A DNA stretch of 64,000 nt, taken from contig NZ_SMYZ01000069.1 in NCBI RefSeq assembly GCF_004919685.1, forward strand, positions 30,577 through 94,576, in the 5' to 3' direction. The notes beneath the pieces were generated by a model. The model saw nothing but the letters and a program-made list of their open reading frames with translations, did not search any database and was not told where the DNA came from. A program made the translations under genes and the position numbers. The DNA comes from Mesorhizobium norvegicum. GTDB taxonomy: Bacteria > Pseudomonadota > Alphaproteobacteria > Rhizobiales > Rhizobiaceae. Shown here piece by piece: positions 26,882 to 34,844 of the stretch (its first letter is position 1; every line of letters starts with the position of its first letter).

Positions 26882-26897
26882 GTGAAATTTGTTTCGT
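26882..26897 (+). promoter_or_regulatory. Candidate island operator and promoter region of tmm
   Basis: GTGAAA-TTTG-TTTCGT sits 28 nt before the tmm start. A TTGACA hexamer at 26846-26851 could be the -35 element; no clear -10 is seen at the expected spacing. The site overlaps where transcription would begin. Confidence 0.5.
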
Positions 26898-26924
26898 AAG
26901 AGCAATTCAGATCGGAGGCCTGCC

Positions 26925-28283
26925 ATGAAAAGTCGCGTTGCCGTTATCGGAGCCGGACCGTCCGGCCTGGCACAGCTCAGGGCCTTCAAGTCGGCGGCCG
27001 ACAAGGGCGCCGACATTCCCGAGATCGTCTGTTTCGAGAAGCAGTCCGACTGGGGCGGCCTGTGGAATTACACCTGGCGCACCGGCCTCGACGAGCATGG
27101 CGACCCGGTGCACGGCTCGATGTACCGCTACCTCTGGTCGAACGGGCCGAAGGAATGCCTGGAATTCGCCGACTACACTTTCGAGGAGCATTTCGGCCGG
27201 CCGATCGGCTCCTACCCGCCGCGCGCCGTGCTGTGGGACTATATCAAGGGCCGCGTCGAAAAATCAGGCCTGCGCAAATGGGTGCGCTTCAACAGCCCGG
27301 TGCGCATGGTGACGTTTTCGGAGGAGACGAAGAAATTCACCGTCACCGCGCATGACCGCACCAACGACGTCACCTATTCGGAAGAGTTCGACAATGTCGT
27401 CGTCGCCTCCGGGCATTTCTCGGTGCCCAACGTGCCCTATTTCGAAGGTTTTTCGACCTTCAACGGCCGCATTCTGCACAGCCATGATTTCCGCGACGCG
27501 ATGGAGTTCAAGGGCAAGGATATCCTGATCATCGGCCGCTCCTATTCGGCCGAGGACATCGGCTCGCAATGCTACAAATACGGCGCCAAATCGATCACCT
27601 CCAGCTACCGTTCGAAGCCGATGGGTTTCAAATGGCCTGACAACTGGAAGGAAGTGCCGCTGCTGCAGAAGGTCGTCGGCAAGACCGCCCATTTCAAGGA
27701 TGGCACCACTAGGGGTGTCGACGCCATCATCCTGTGCACCGGCTACCTGCATTCCTTCCCCTTCCTGACCGACGATTTGAAGCTCAAGACCGCCAACCGC
27801 ATGTGGCCGCTCGATCTCTATGAAGGTGTCGTCTGGGAGAAGAACCCGCAGCTCTCCTATATCGGCATGCAGGACCAGTTCTACACCTTCAACATGTTCG
27901 ACGCGCAGGCCTGGTTCGCCCGCGACGTCATCATGGGTCGCATCAAATTGCCCTCGGCCGAGGTGATGGCCGCGCACGGCGCGAAATGGCGCGCGCGTGA
28001 GGAGACGCTCGAAGACGCCGAGCAGATGATCTGGTTCCAGGGCGACTACACCAAGGAATTGATGGACCAGACCGATTATCCCGGCTTCGACGTCGAGGCG
28101 GTCAACCAGACCTTCATGGAGTGGGAGCACCACAAGGGCGAAGACATTATGAGCTTCCGCGACCACGCCTACCGCTCGCTGATGACCGGCACAATGGCGC
28201 CGCTGCATCATACGCCGTGGCTGCAGGCGCTCGACGATTCGATGGAGAGCTATCTCGAGGTGAAGGGCGTCGCGGCGGAATAG
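26925..28283 (+). CDS. tmm: Trimethylamine monooxygenase (bacterial FMO)
   Basis: 452 residues from ATG 26925 (CGGAGG 8 nt upstream; an open frame 12 codons longer starts inside the operator region). Flavin-containing monooxygenase features: FAD site GAGPSG (9-14), FMO signature FNGRILHSHDF (179-189) and NADPH site IIGRSYSAED (about 202-211). It oxidises trimethylamine to TMAO with NADPH and O2. Length and WGGLWNYTWRTG match bacterial Tmm. The gene is convergent with the TMAO transporter genes and close to tdm and dmm, completing the pathway. Confidence 0.92.
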   Translation: MKSRVAVIGAGPSGLAQLRAFKSAADKGADIPEIVCFEKQSDWGGLWNYTWRTGLDEHGDPVHGSMYRYLWSNGPKECLEFADYTFEEHFGRPIGSYPPRAVLWDYIKGRVEKSGLRKWVRFNSPVRMVTFSEETKKFTVTAHDRTNDVTYSEEFDNVVVASGHFSVPNVPYFEGFSTFNGRILHSHDFRDAMEFKGKDILIIGRSYSAEDIGSQCYKYGAKSITSSYRSKPMGFKWPDNWKEVPLLQKVVGKTAHFKDGTTRGVDAIILCTGYLHSFPFLTDDLKLKTANRMWPLDLYEGVVWEKNPQLSYIGMQDQFYTFNMFDAQAWFARDVIMGRIKLPSAEVMAAHGAKWRAREETLEDAEQMIWFQGDYTKELMDQTDYPGFDVEAVNQTFMEWEHHKGEDIMSFRDHAYRSLMTGTMAPLHHTPWLQALDDSMESYLEVKGVAAE

Positions 28284-28297
28284 CGTCGGGCCGCAGG

Positions 28298-30280
28298 CTA
28301 CCCCAGCCTTGCCCTGGCCTTCGCCGTCCAGGCACTGAACAGCCGGTCGGCGACGATGCCGATGAAGGCGATGGCGAGACCAGCGACGATGCCACGGCCG
28401 GAATCGGCCTTGGACAGCGCGATGAACACTTCCTGGCCGAGATCGCGCGTGCCGACCATGGCGCAGATGATGATCATCGCCAGCGCCATCAGGATCGTCT
28501 GGTTGACGCCCAGCATGATCTCGGGCAGCGCCAGCGGCAGTTGCACGCGAAAGAAGGTCTGGCGCGGCGTGCAACCCGACACCTTGGCCGCCTCGATCAG
28601 CGCCGGCGGTACCTGCCTGATGCCGTGATTGGTGTAGCGGATCGCCGGCACCACGGCGAAGGCTATCGTTGCGATCATCGCGGTGACGTCGCCGACCCTA
28701 AACAGCATCACCACCGGAATGATGAAGCAGAAGGACGGCAGCACCTGCAGCGTGTCGATGACCGGTGTGACGATCTTCTCGAAGCGGTCGCTGCGCGAAG
28801 CCATCAGGCCGATGGGGATGCCGATCAGGCACGCGATGAAGGCCGAGATGCCGCAGAGATAGACCGTCGCCATGGTCTTTTCCCACAGCCCTGTGACGGC
28901 GCAAAAGGTGGTGAGCGCGGCGACGAGAATTGCCAGCCGCAGGCCGGAGAGCTGATAGCCGGCAAGGCCGAGCAGGAACACCGCGCCCAGCCACGGGAAG
29001 CCCTCGCAGAAGGCGCGCAGCGGGTTCAGCACATTGAGGATCAGAGCCACCCGAAACGCCTCGATCGTGTCGAAGAAGTTGATCGTCACCCAGTTCACCG
29101 CCGCTTTCCACAGCGGCGCCGTGGTGAAGGTGATCGCTTTCGGCACCGCCGCGAAGGCGGGCACGAACAGGCCGAGCAGCGTTGTCGCGACAAGGATGGC
29201 GATGGCCAGCGTCAGATTGGGGTAGCGCCGCCAGAGGCTCGGGCTCATCTCCTGATGGACATGGCCCTTTGCTTGGCTGTGCGCGATGGCCTGGCTCAGC
29301 CGGTCGAGCGCGATGGCGAGCGCCACGATGGCGAGACCCGCTTCCATCGCTTCGCCGACTTTTAGCGCGCGCAGTGCGAGCAGCACGTCGTAGCCGAGGC
29401 CGCCGGCGCCGATCATCGAAGCGATGATCACCATGTTCAGCGCCAGCATGATCACCTGGTTGACGCCGATCATCAGTGTCGGCCGCGCCGACGGCAGCAG
29501 CACCCGCCACAGTTTCTGCCGCGCCGTGCAGCCGGCCATTTCGCTGAAATCGTCGATCTCCGACGGCACCCGCGACAGGCCCAGCATCGTCGCCCGCACC
29601 ATCGGCGGGGTGGCGAAGATGGCGGTTGCGATCATCGCCGAGACCGGGCTGTTGCCGAACAGCAGCAGCATCGGGATGAGATAGGCGAAGGTCGGGATCG
29701 TCTGCATCAGGTCAAGGGCAGGGGAGACGATGAGCCTTTCGGCCCATGGCTTGCGCCATGCCCAGATGCCGGCGAACAGCCCGGTGACGATGCAGAACGG
29801 CACGGCGATGGAGATCAGCGCCAGCGTCAGCATGGCGCTGGTCCATTGGCCGAACAGGGCAATGTAGAGGAAGCAGCCGCCAACCAGCAGGCCGAGTTTT
29901 CTGCCGCCAACGGCATGTCCGGCGAGGAAGGCGGCAGCGCAGACGCCGACCCAGGACAGGCGCGGCAGGACATAGGCGTCAGCGCCGTGGCCGATCTTGA
30001 AATTCTTGGCCAGCAGATTGAGCGCGAAATCGAGCGGAACGCCGAGCACCGCGGTGATCGAGCGGGTCAACCACGACAGGTTCGACTTGATCCAGCGCAT
30101 TAGCGCGCTGACCCAGTCGGCGACCGGCACGACGGCGCTGGCCGGATAGTTGACGGCCCAGGGCAGGCGGTCCTGCAGCAGGAACACGACAAGCACGGCG
30201 GCAAGCGCGAACGCCCAGATCAGCAGCCAGACCTGAATCGGCCGCGGCCTTGCCTCGCTGGCGCTTGCCGTCACCGTCAT
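28298..30280 (-). CDS. tmoV: TMAO ABC transporter permease (double-domain)
   Basis: 660 residues with two homologous ProW-type permease halves (about 50-330 and 380-655), each having an EAA-like loop (GCTARQKLWRVLLPSARP; GCTPRQTFFRVQLPLALP). TmoV of the TMAO transporter has this unusual double form. It overlaps tmoW by four bases. The gene ends 15 nt from the tmm stop in convergent orientation. A betaine transporter would look similar; linkage to tmm/tdm favours TMAO. Confidence 0.85.
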   Translation of the reverse strand: MTVTASASEARPRPIQVWLLIWAFALAAVLVVFLLQDRLPWAVNYPASAVVPVADWVSALMRWIKSNLSWLTRSITAVLGVPLDFALNLLAKNFKIGHGADAYVLPRLSWVGVCAAAFLAGHAVGGRKLGLLVGGCFLYIALFGQWTSAMLTLALISIAVPFCIVTGLFAGIWAWRKPWAERLIVSPALDLMQTIPTFAYLIPMLLLFGNSPVSAMIATAIFATPPMVRATMLGLSRVPSEIDDFSEMAGCTARQKLWRVLLPSARPTLMIGVNQVIMLALNMVIIASMIGAGGLGYDVLLALRALKVGEAMEAGLAIVALAIALDRLSQAIAHSQAKGHVHQEMSPSLWRRYPNLTLAIAILVATTLLGLFVPAFAAVPKAITFTTAPLWKAAVNWVTINFFDTIEAFRVALILNVLNPLRAFCEGFPWLGAVFLLGLAGYQLSGLRLAILVAALTTFCAVTGLWEKTMATVYLCGISAFIACLIGIPIGLMASRSDRFEKIVTPVIDTLQVLPSFCFIIPVVMLFRVGDVTAMIATIAFAVVPAIRYTNHGIRQVPPALIEAAKVSGCTPRQTFFRVQLPLALPEIMLGVNQTILMALAMIIICAMVGTRDLGQEVFIALSKADSGRGIVAGLAIAFIGIVADRLFSAWTAKARARLG

Positions 30281-31362
30281 GCGCCGGCCCTTGAGCGATC
30301 GATGCCGGCCAGCAGATCGATCACCGCTTGCGGCGTCACCTCGCCGATCGGCTTGCCGGTGCCGTTGACCACCGCGAACGGCTTGTTGGCGGCAACGATA
30401 CCGGCCGAGAAGCTGGCGATCTTGGCGTCTGGAGCTATGGTGCCGCCATGCTCGGAGCCGTCGCAGGCGCGCATCAGGCTGCGTGCCGAGATCACCTTGG
30501 CGCGGTCGACGTCGCGGGTGAACTCGGCGACATAGTCGGTCGCCGGATTGACCACCAGCTCCTCCGGCGTGCCGATCTGGATGACCTCGCCATCCTTCAT
30601 GATGGCGATGCGGTCGGCCAGCCTTATCGCCTCGTCGAAATCATGGGTGATGAAGACGATGGTCTTGTGCAGCATGGTCTGCAGCCGCATCAGCTCGTCC
30701 TGCATCTCGCGGCGGATCAGCGGATCGAGCGCCGAGAACGGCTCGTCGAGGAACCAGATTTCCGGTTTTGTCGCCAGGCTGCGGGCGATGCCGACACGTT
30801 GCTGCTGGCCGCCGGACAGCTCGCGCGGATAGAAATGCTCGCGCCCCCTCAAGCCGACGAGTTCGATGACCTCGCGGGCCCGTGCCTCGCGTGTCGGCCG
30901 GTCCTGCCCCTGGATGCTGAGCGGGAAGGCGATGTTCTCCAGCACGTTGAGATGCGGCAGCAGGGCAAAGTTCTGGAAGACCATGCCCATGCGGTGTCGC
31001 CGCAATTCGATCAGTGCTGCATCCGAGATTTTCAGCAGGTCCTTGCCTTCAAATTCAACCTTGCCGTGGGTCGGCTCGACCAGCCGCGACATGCAGCGCA
31101 CCAGCGTCGACTTGCCGGAGCCCGACAGGCCCATGATGATGAAGATCTCGCCCTGGCGGATTTCGAGGTCGACGGCGCGCACCGCGCCGACCAGTCCGGC
31201 GGCAGTGACGTCGGCCATGCTGGCCTTGCCGTCGCGTTCGCGGATGAAACTGGCCGCGTTCGATCCGAACAATTTCCAGACATTGCGGCAGGCAAGCTTT
31301 ATCGGGCGGGCATCCTTTGGCGCGCCCGCCGCGTTTGGCTCCTGGTCAGTCTTGTTCGTCAT
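30277..31362 (-). CDS. tmoW: TMAO ABC transporter ATPase
   Basis: 361 residues of the ProV/OpuAA type. Walker A MGLSGSGKST, signature LSGGQQQRVGIARSL and Walker B FLDEPFSALD are intact. A C-terminal section (about 285-355) resembles the regulatory CBS part of osmoprotectant ATPases. It is cotranscribed with tmoX (77-nt gap with a hairpin) and tmoV (overlap). Confidence 0.85.
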   Translation of the reverse strand: MTNKTDQEPNAAGAPKDARPIKLACRNVWKLFGSNAASFIRERDGKASMADVTAAGLVGAVRAVDLEIRQGEIFIIMGLSGSGKSTLVRCMSRLVEPTHGKVEFEGKDLLKISDAALIELRRHRMGMVFQNFALLPHLNVLENIAFPLSIQGQDRPTREARAREVIELVGLRGREHFYPRELSGGQQQRVGIARSLATKPEIWFLDEPFSALDPLIRREMQDELMRLQTMLHKTIVFITHDFDEAIRLADRIAIMKDGEVIQIGTPEELVVNPATDYVAEFTRDVDRAKVISARSLMRACDGSEHGGTIAPDAKIASFSAGIVAANKPFAVVNGTGKPIGEVTPQAVIDLLAGIDRSRAGA

Positions 31363-31390
31363 TCAAACGTCCTTCTGGAACATCAAGAAG

Positions 31391-31422
31391 TGAGGCCCGG
31401 CTGATCAGGCAGCCGGGTCTCA
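31391..31422 (-). other. Intercistronic hairpin between tmoX and tmoW
   Basis: A 12-bp stem (tgaggcccggct with agccgggtctca, one wobble pair) and 8-nt loop follow the tmoX stop. No U-run follows, so partial termination or 3'-end protection of tmoX mRNA is more likely than full termination. Confidence 0.6.
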
Positions 31423-31439
31423 TTTTCCAGTTGGAACGA

Positions 31440-32414
31440 TCACTGCGCCCAGGCTTTCCAGTCGGCCTCGTGGGCTGCGATCCAGGCGGCGGCGACGTCT
31501 TCCGGCGTCTTGCCGCCGAGATCGATCTCGCCGCTCATCTTGTTGAGCTCGTCGGTGTCGATCGTGTAGGCCTTCGCCACCTTGTAGGCGACCGGCCATT
31601 TGTCCTTCATGCCGGACCAGGAGTATTTCCAGATCTCGCCATGCGGCTTGCCGCAATCATATTTGGCGTCGGGGTTCACGCCCCATTTCGGGTCGTTGTA
31701 GCACTCGGGCGTGTATTCGGGGAATTCAACCCACTCGCCCTTGTACTTGGCCGGCGCCCAGTGCGGCGAATAGATCCACAGCATGATCGGCGCCTTGCGC
31801 TGATAGGCCGAGTCCAGCTCCGCGAACATCGCCGCGTCGGTGCCGGCATGGATGACGGTGAAGGGCAGTTTCAGCGCCTCGACGCGCTCGTCGTCAAAAC
31901 CTTCCCAGGTTACCGGACCACCGAGATAACGCCCCTTCGGTGCGGTTTCCGCCGTCGAGAAGGCTTCGGCGCATTTCGGGTCCTTCAGCGCTTCCCAGTT
32001 GGGCAGGCCCGGGCACTTCTCCTTCATGTATTCGGGAAACCACCACTCCTCCTTGGCCTTGGGTCCGAGCTTGCCCAGCCGTTCGGTCTGGCCGGTCGCA
32101 TCGGAGGCCTTCATGGCCTCGCCGGCGGTCGTGTCCCAGAACTCCAGGCCGACATCGAGATCGCCATTGGTGAGACCGGTGGTCAGGCTGGAGAGGTAGT
32201 CGGCCGTGGGATATTCGACGGTGTAGCCGAGTTTTTCCAGGATGCCGCCCAGGATCTTGGCGTTGAGATTGACGCTGGTCCAGTCGAACAGCGCGATCTT
32301 GATCGGATCGTTGGATTCCGGAGCGGCGGCCTGGGCGGACGGTGTCAGCAGACTTAGTGTCGCGAGCGCGACGGCGCCCATCGACAGTTTCGAGATCTGG
32401 CTGCGAAATGACAT
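31440..32414 (-). CDS. tmoX: TMAO-binding periplasmic protein
   Basis: 324 residues. A Sec signal peptide (about 1-30, cleavage near AQAA) leads an OpuAC-type glycine-betaine-class binding domain. Tryptophan-bearing segments FDWTSVNLN, LEFWDTTAG and YSPHWAPAKY could form the aromatic cage that holds a trimethylammonium or N-oxide group. It is the first gene of tmoXWV. A GTGAAA half-site occurs at 32434-32439, 20 nt upstream. Choline or betaine specificity cannot be excluded from sequence. Confidence 0.85.
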   Translation of the reverse strand: MSFRSQISKLSMGAVALATLSLLTPSAQAAAPESNDPIKIALFDWTSVNLNAKILGGILEKLGYTVEYPTADYLSSLTTGLTNGDLDVGLEFWDTTAGEAMKASDATGQTERLGKLGPKAKEEWWFPEYMKEKCPGLPNWEALKDPKCAEAFSTAETAPKGRYLGGPVTWEGFDDERVEALKLPFTVIHAGTDAAMFAELDSAYQRKAPIMLWIYSPHWAPAKYKGEWVEFPEYTPECYNDPKWGVNPDAKYDCGKPHGEIWKYSWSGMKDKWPVAYKVAKAYTIDTDELNKMSGEIDLGGKTPEDVAAAWIAAHEADWKAWAQ

Positions 32415-32935
32415 GCTTGTTCTCCTTCAAGCTGTGAAAATTATCGTTCGTTCCCTTCTTGCGGCTTTTCTTGATTGTGTTGGAAAGGCTGGTCTTCGCG
32501 CAAGGCCGTCGGCGCCAAATTGTTGTCCCGGCTTTGGCCAGCGCAGGCAAGATGGTGCTCAATTTCGGTGATGGTGGAGTATGACTGGAGTGTCAGCGTC
32601 ATGGCTGCCGACAGACCGCTGCGCGAGCGATCATCTGCGGATCAATTGCCAGTCCTGCGGCGCCCTGCAAGGTGCGAGCCATCAAGGTCCCATGATCCAG
32701 AGCATTTCCGGCGAAACACGATCGCCTCCAATGCTCCATCCGTTTGTTTTTACGCAATTCCGGACGCAAAACCGCTTCGCACTTTTGCTGGAATTGCTCT
32801 CGGCTGTCGACCCGGCAAGCCCCATCTCGCCAAGGCCGTTTCATGAGATGAAATTATATATACCAAGGTTCATGCCGCGCAACGTCTAACGCCTCGCGGG
32901 ACGTATATATTCAGACTGCAGGCGAAGTCGAACCC
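32415..32935. other. 521-bp gap: tmoX leader and an interspersed repeat
   Basis: The right-hand end of region 1. It holds the tmoX upstream region, copy 2 of the 50-bp repeat (32745-32801), and AT-rich sequence with two weak ORFs of 80-100 codons on opposite strands, neither with an RBS or recognisable content. I see no gene. Confidence 0.6.
32745..32801. repeat. About 50-bp interspersed repeat, copy 2
   Basis: Near-identical to 1725-1781 (about 45 of 49 core positions). Hairpin arms gcaattcc and ggaattgc are conserved between copies, suggesting the fold matters. Confidence 0.75.
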
Positions 32936-33700
32936 CTACCAGCAGACGTAGCCGCCATCGACAATCAGGTCGAGGCCGGTGACGAAACTCGATGCGCGGC
33001 TGGCCAGGAACACCGTCGGTCCAACCATCTCCTCCGGCGCCGCCATCCGCCCCATCGGCGTGTCGCGTTTGAAGATCTTCACCTCTTCGGCCACCTCAGG
33101 CCGCTTGTTCATCGGTGTCAACGTATAACCCGGGCTGACGACATTGACGCGCAGTCCGCGATCGGCCCACTCCATGGCGAGGCTCTTCGACATGTGGATG
33201 ACGGCGGCCTTCGAAGAGTTGTAGTGCGCCTGCGTCAGGCCCCGGTTGACGATAGTGCCCGACATCGAGGCGATGTTGATGATCGAGCCCTTGCGTCGCG
33301 CCAGCATCTTGCGGGCTTCGGCCTGGCAGGACAGGAAGACGCCGGCGACATTGACCTCGTGCACCTTCTGCCATGTCTCCAGCGGCAGCGTCTCGGCTGG
33401 TTCCGAACCGGCAATGCCGGCATTGTTGACGGCGACGGTCAGCGCACCGAGTTCGCTCTCGACGCGATCGATCGCCGCCGCGAGATCGCCCGGTGACGTC
33501 ACCGTGCCGGTCAGCACCAGCGCCTTGCGGCCGAGCGCCGTGATCCGGTGGGCGGTTTCGTCCAGCCCACCCTTCGATGCATGGCCGAAACAGGCGACGT
33601 CGGCGCCTGCCTCGGCCAATCCGATCGCGATTGCCTGGCCGATGCCGCTGCCGGCGCCGGTGACCAGCGCGACATCGCCGTCCAGCTTGAAAAGATCCAT
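32936..33700 (-). CDS. Short-chain dehydrogenase/reductase (SDR)
   Basis: 254 residues from ATG 33700 (GGGAGG 8-9 nt upstream; the frame is open to 34000 but the extra sequence is not SDR-like). Cofactor motif TGAGSGIG (about 15-22), NNAG (about 92), catalytic Ser in NIASMSG and YNSSK active site are all present. Probably NAD-dependent oxidation of a polyol or sugar derivative; substrate unknown. It stands alone on the minus strand between tmoX and the DUF427 gene. Confidence 0.85.
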   Translation of the reverse strand: MDLFKLDGDVALVTGAGSGIGQAIAIGLAEAGADVACFGHASKGGLDETAHRITALGRKALVLTGTVTSPGDLAAAIDRVESELGALTVAVNNAGIAGSEPAETLPLETWQKVHEVNVAGVFLSCQAEARKMLARRKGSIINIASMSGTIVNRGLTQAHYNSSKAAVIHMSKSLAMEWADRGLRVNVVSPGYTLTPMNKRPEVAEEVKIFKRDTPMGRMAAPEEMVGPTVFLASRASSFVTGLDLIVDGGYVCW

Positions 33701-33789
33701 CGATAGTCCTCCCTGCCTCAGAGAGGGTATGCGCTGAGCCGTGCTTCGATCAAGCGCCCGCGCGCAAGCGACCCAAGCGGCGTCGATGC

Positions 33790-34659
33790 TCAGAAATAAC
33801 CGCTCGACGCGGCCGTGGCTTCCTTCGGGATTTCGACGCCATCGACCAGGATCTTGTCGACCAGTTCGTGGTGGAAACAGACCAGCCCCTTGATGCGCTC
33901 CGCCTCGTGTACCGGTTCCGGATAATACCAAACGAGGTTCTCGTGACGCTTCGCCTTCGTCGTCACGTGATAATAGTTGGAGATGCCCTTGTAAGGGCAA
34001 CGCGAGATGTAGCGGCTGGGCGCGAACATATCGAGCCGCGTGTCGGCGATCGGCAGATAGTGGCGCACCGGATGGCCGGTCTCGAACAGGAACACGCCGC
34101 GGCGTGAATCGGCCACCTGTTCGCCGTCGAGGATGACCTGCACGCGCCGCGAGGACGGCAGGCAGTCGACCCGGCGGAACGGATCGCGGGCGTGGACGAA
34201 GATTTCTTCGTCCTCCTCGAACCAGTGTCCCATCTTGCTCCAGGTGAACGACATGTAGTCCGATATCGGCGGACAGCCCTTGACCGGATCGAGATAGCGC
34301 CAGGCCGCGTCCTCGACCAGCGTGATACCGGTGTTGAGCGAATAGTGGGTGGCAATGCCCTTGAATGGGTCCTCTGTCGTCGTCTTGCTCGGCAGCAGGA
34401 ACTCTTCGCGAACGTCGCCGATCGGGAAATAGTAGACCGGCAGGTGATCGGATTCGTAGAACACCAATGCGTTGGTCGTGTCGGCCACGGTCATTGACCC
34501 CACCTGCACACGCAGGCGCTTCTGCGTGGGCATGGTGAAGGCTATATAGCCCGGCTCGAATTCGTACTGCACGATGGTGTCGAGCAAGGGAAAATGCGGC
34601 CCACGGCCGCGCAGATGGGGCTTGCGAATGGTAGTCTCCCGTTTCTTTTCTTTTGTCAT
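33790..34659 (-). CDS. Tandem DUF427 protein
   Basis: About 290 residues from the ATG at 34659; two upstream ATGs (34740, 34818) are possible and no clear RBS decides. Two DUF427 domains (about 35-130 and 155-260) repeat the same pattern, with VYYFPIGDVREEFL in the first and RHYLPIADTRLDMF in the second, then CPYKGISNYYHV. DUF427 proteins are small beta-rich domains of unknown biochemistry. No partner is evident. Confidence 0.75.
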   Translation of the reverse strand: MTKEKKRETTIRKPHLRGRGPHFPLLDTIVQYEFEPGYIAFTMPTQKRLRVQVGSMTVADTTNALVFYESDHLPVYYFPIGDVREEFLLPSKTTTEDPFKGIATHYSLNTGITLVEDAAWRYLDPVKGCPPISDYMSFTWSKMGHWFEEDEEIFVHARDPFRRVDCLPSSRRVQVILDGEQVADSRRGVFLFETGHPVRHYLPIADTRLDMFAPSRYISRCPYKGISNYYHVTTKAKRHENLVWYYPEPVHEAERIKGLVCFHHELVDKILVDGVEIPKEATAASSGYF

Positions 34660-34844
34660 AGAGCGTTGACGCAAAGCGAGATAAGCCTGGATCAGGCCGT
34701 TAGATCGAAGGGGGCTTCGGGCGGCGAGCTTCTCTTGCATCGAGCGGCTCGAACGATGGCCCCCATCGCTCTTCGCAACCCCAGATAGTCTCACCGCCCG
34801 AAAGGCGGAATTGTCCAATCCTGCCTCTATCCCCCAATCCTGCT

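Noticed and set aside
32599..32844. 81-codon ORF on the minus strand
   Set aside because: Overlies the interspersed repeat and has no RBS or domain; typical spurious prediction over repeats.
34794..34808. Terminator for the binding-protein gene at 34845
   Set aside because: A short ccgcc/ggcgg hairpin is present, but no U-run follows on the minus strand.
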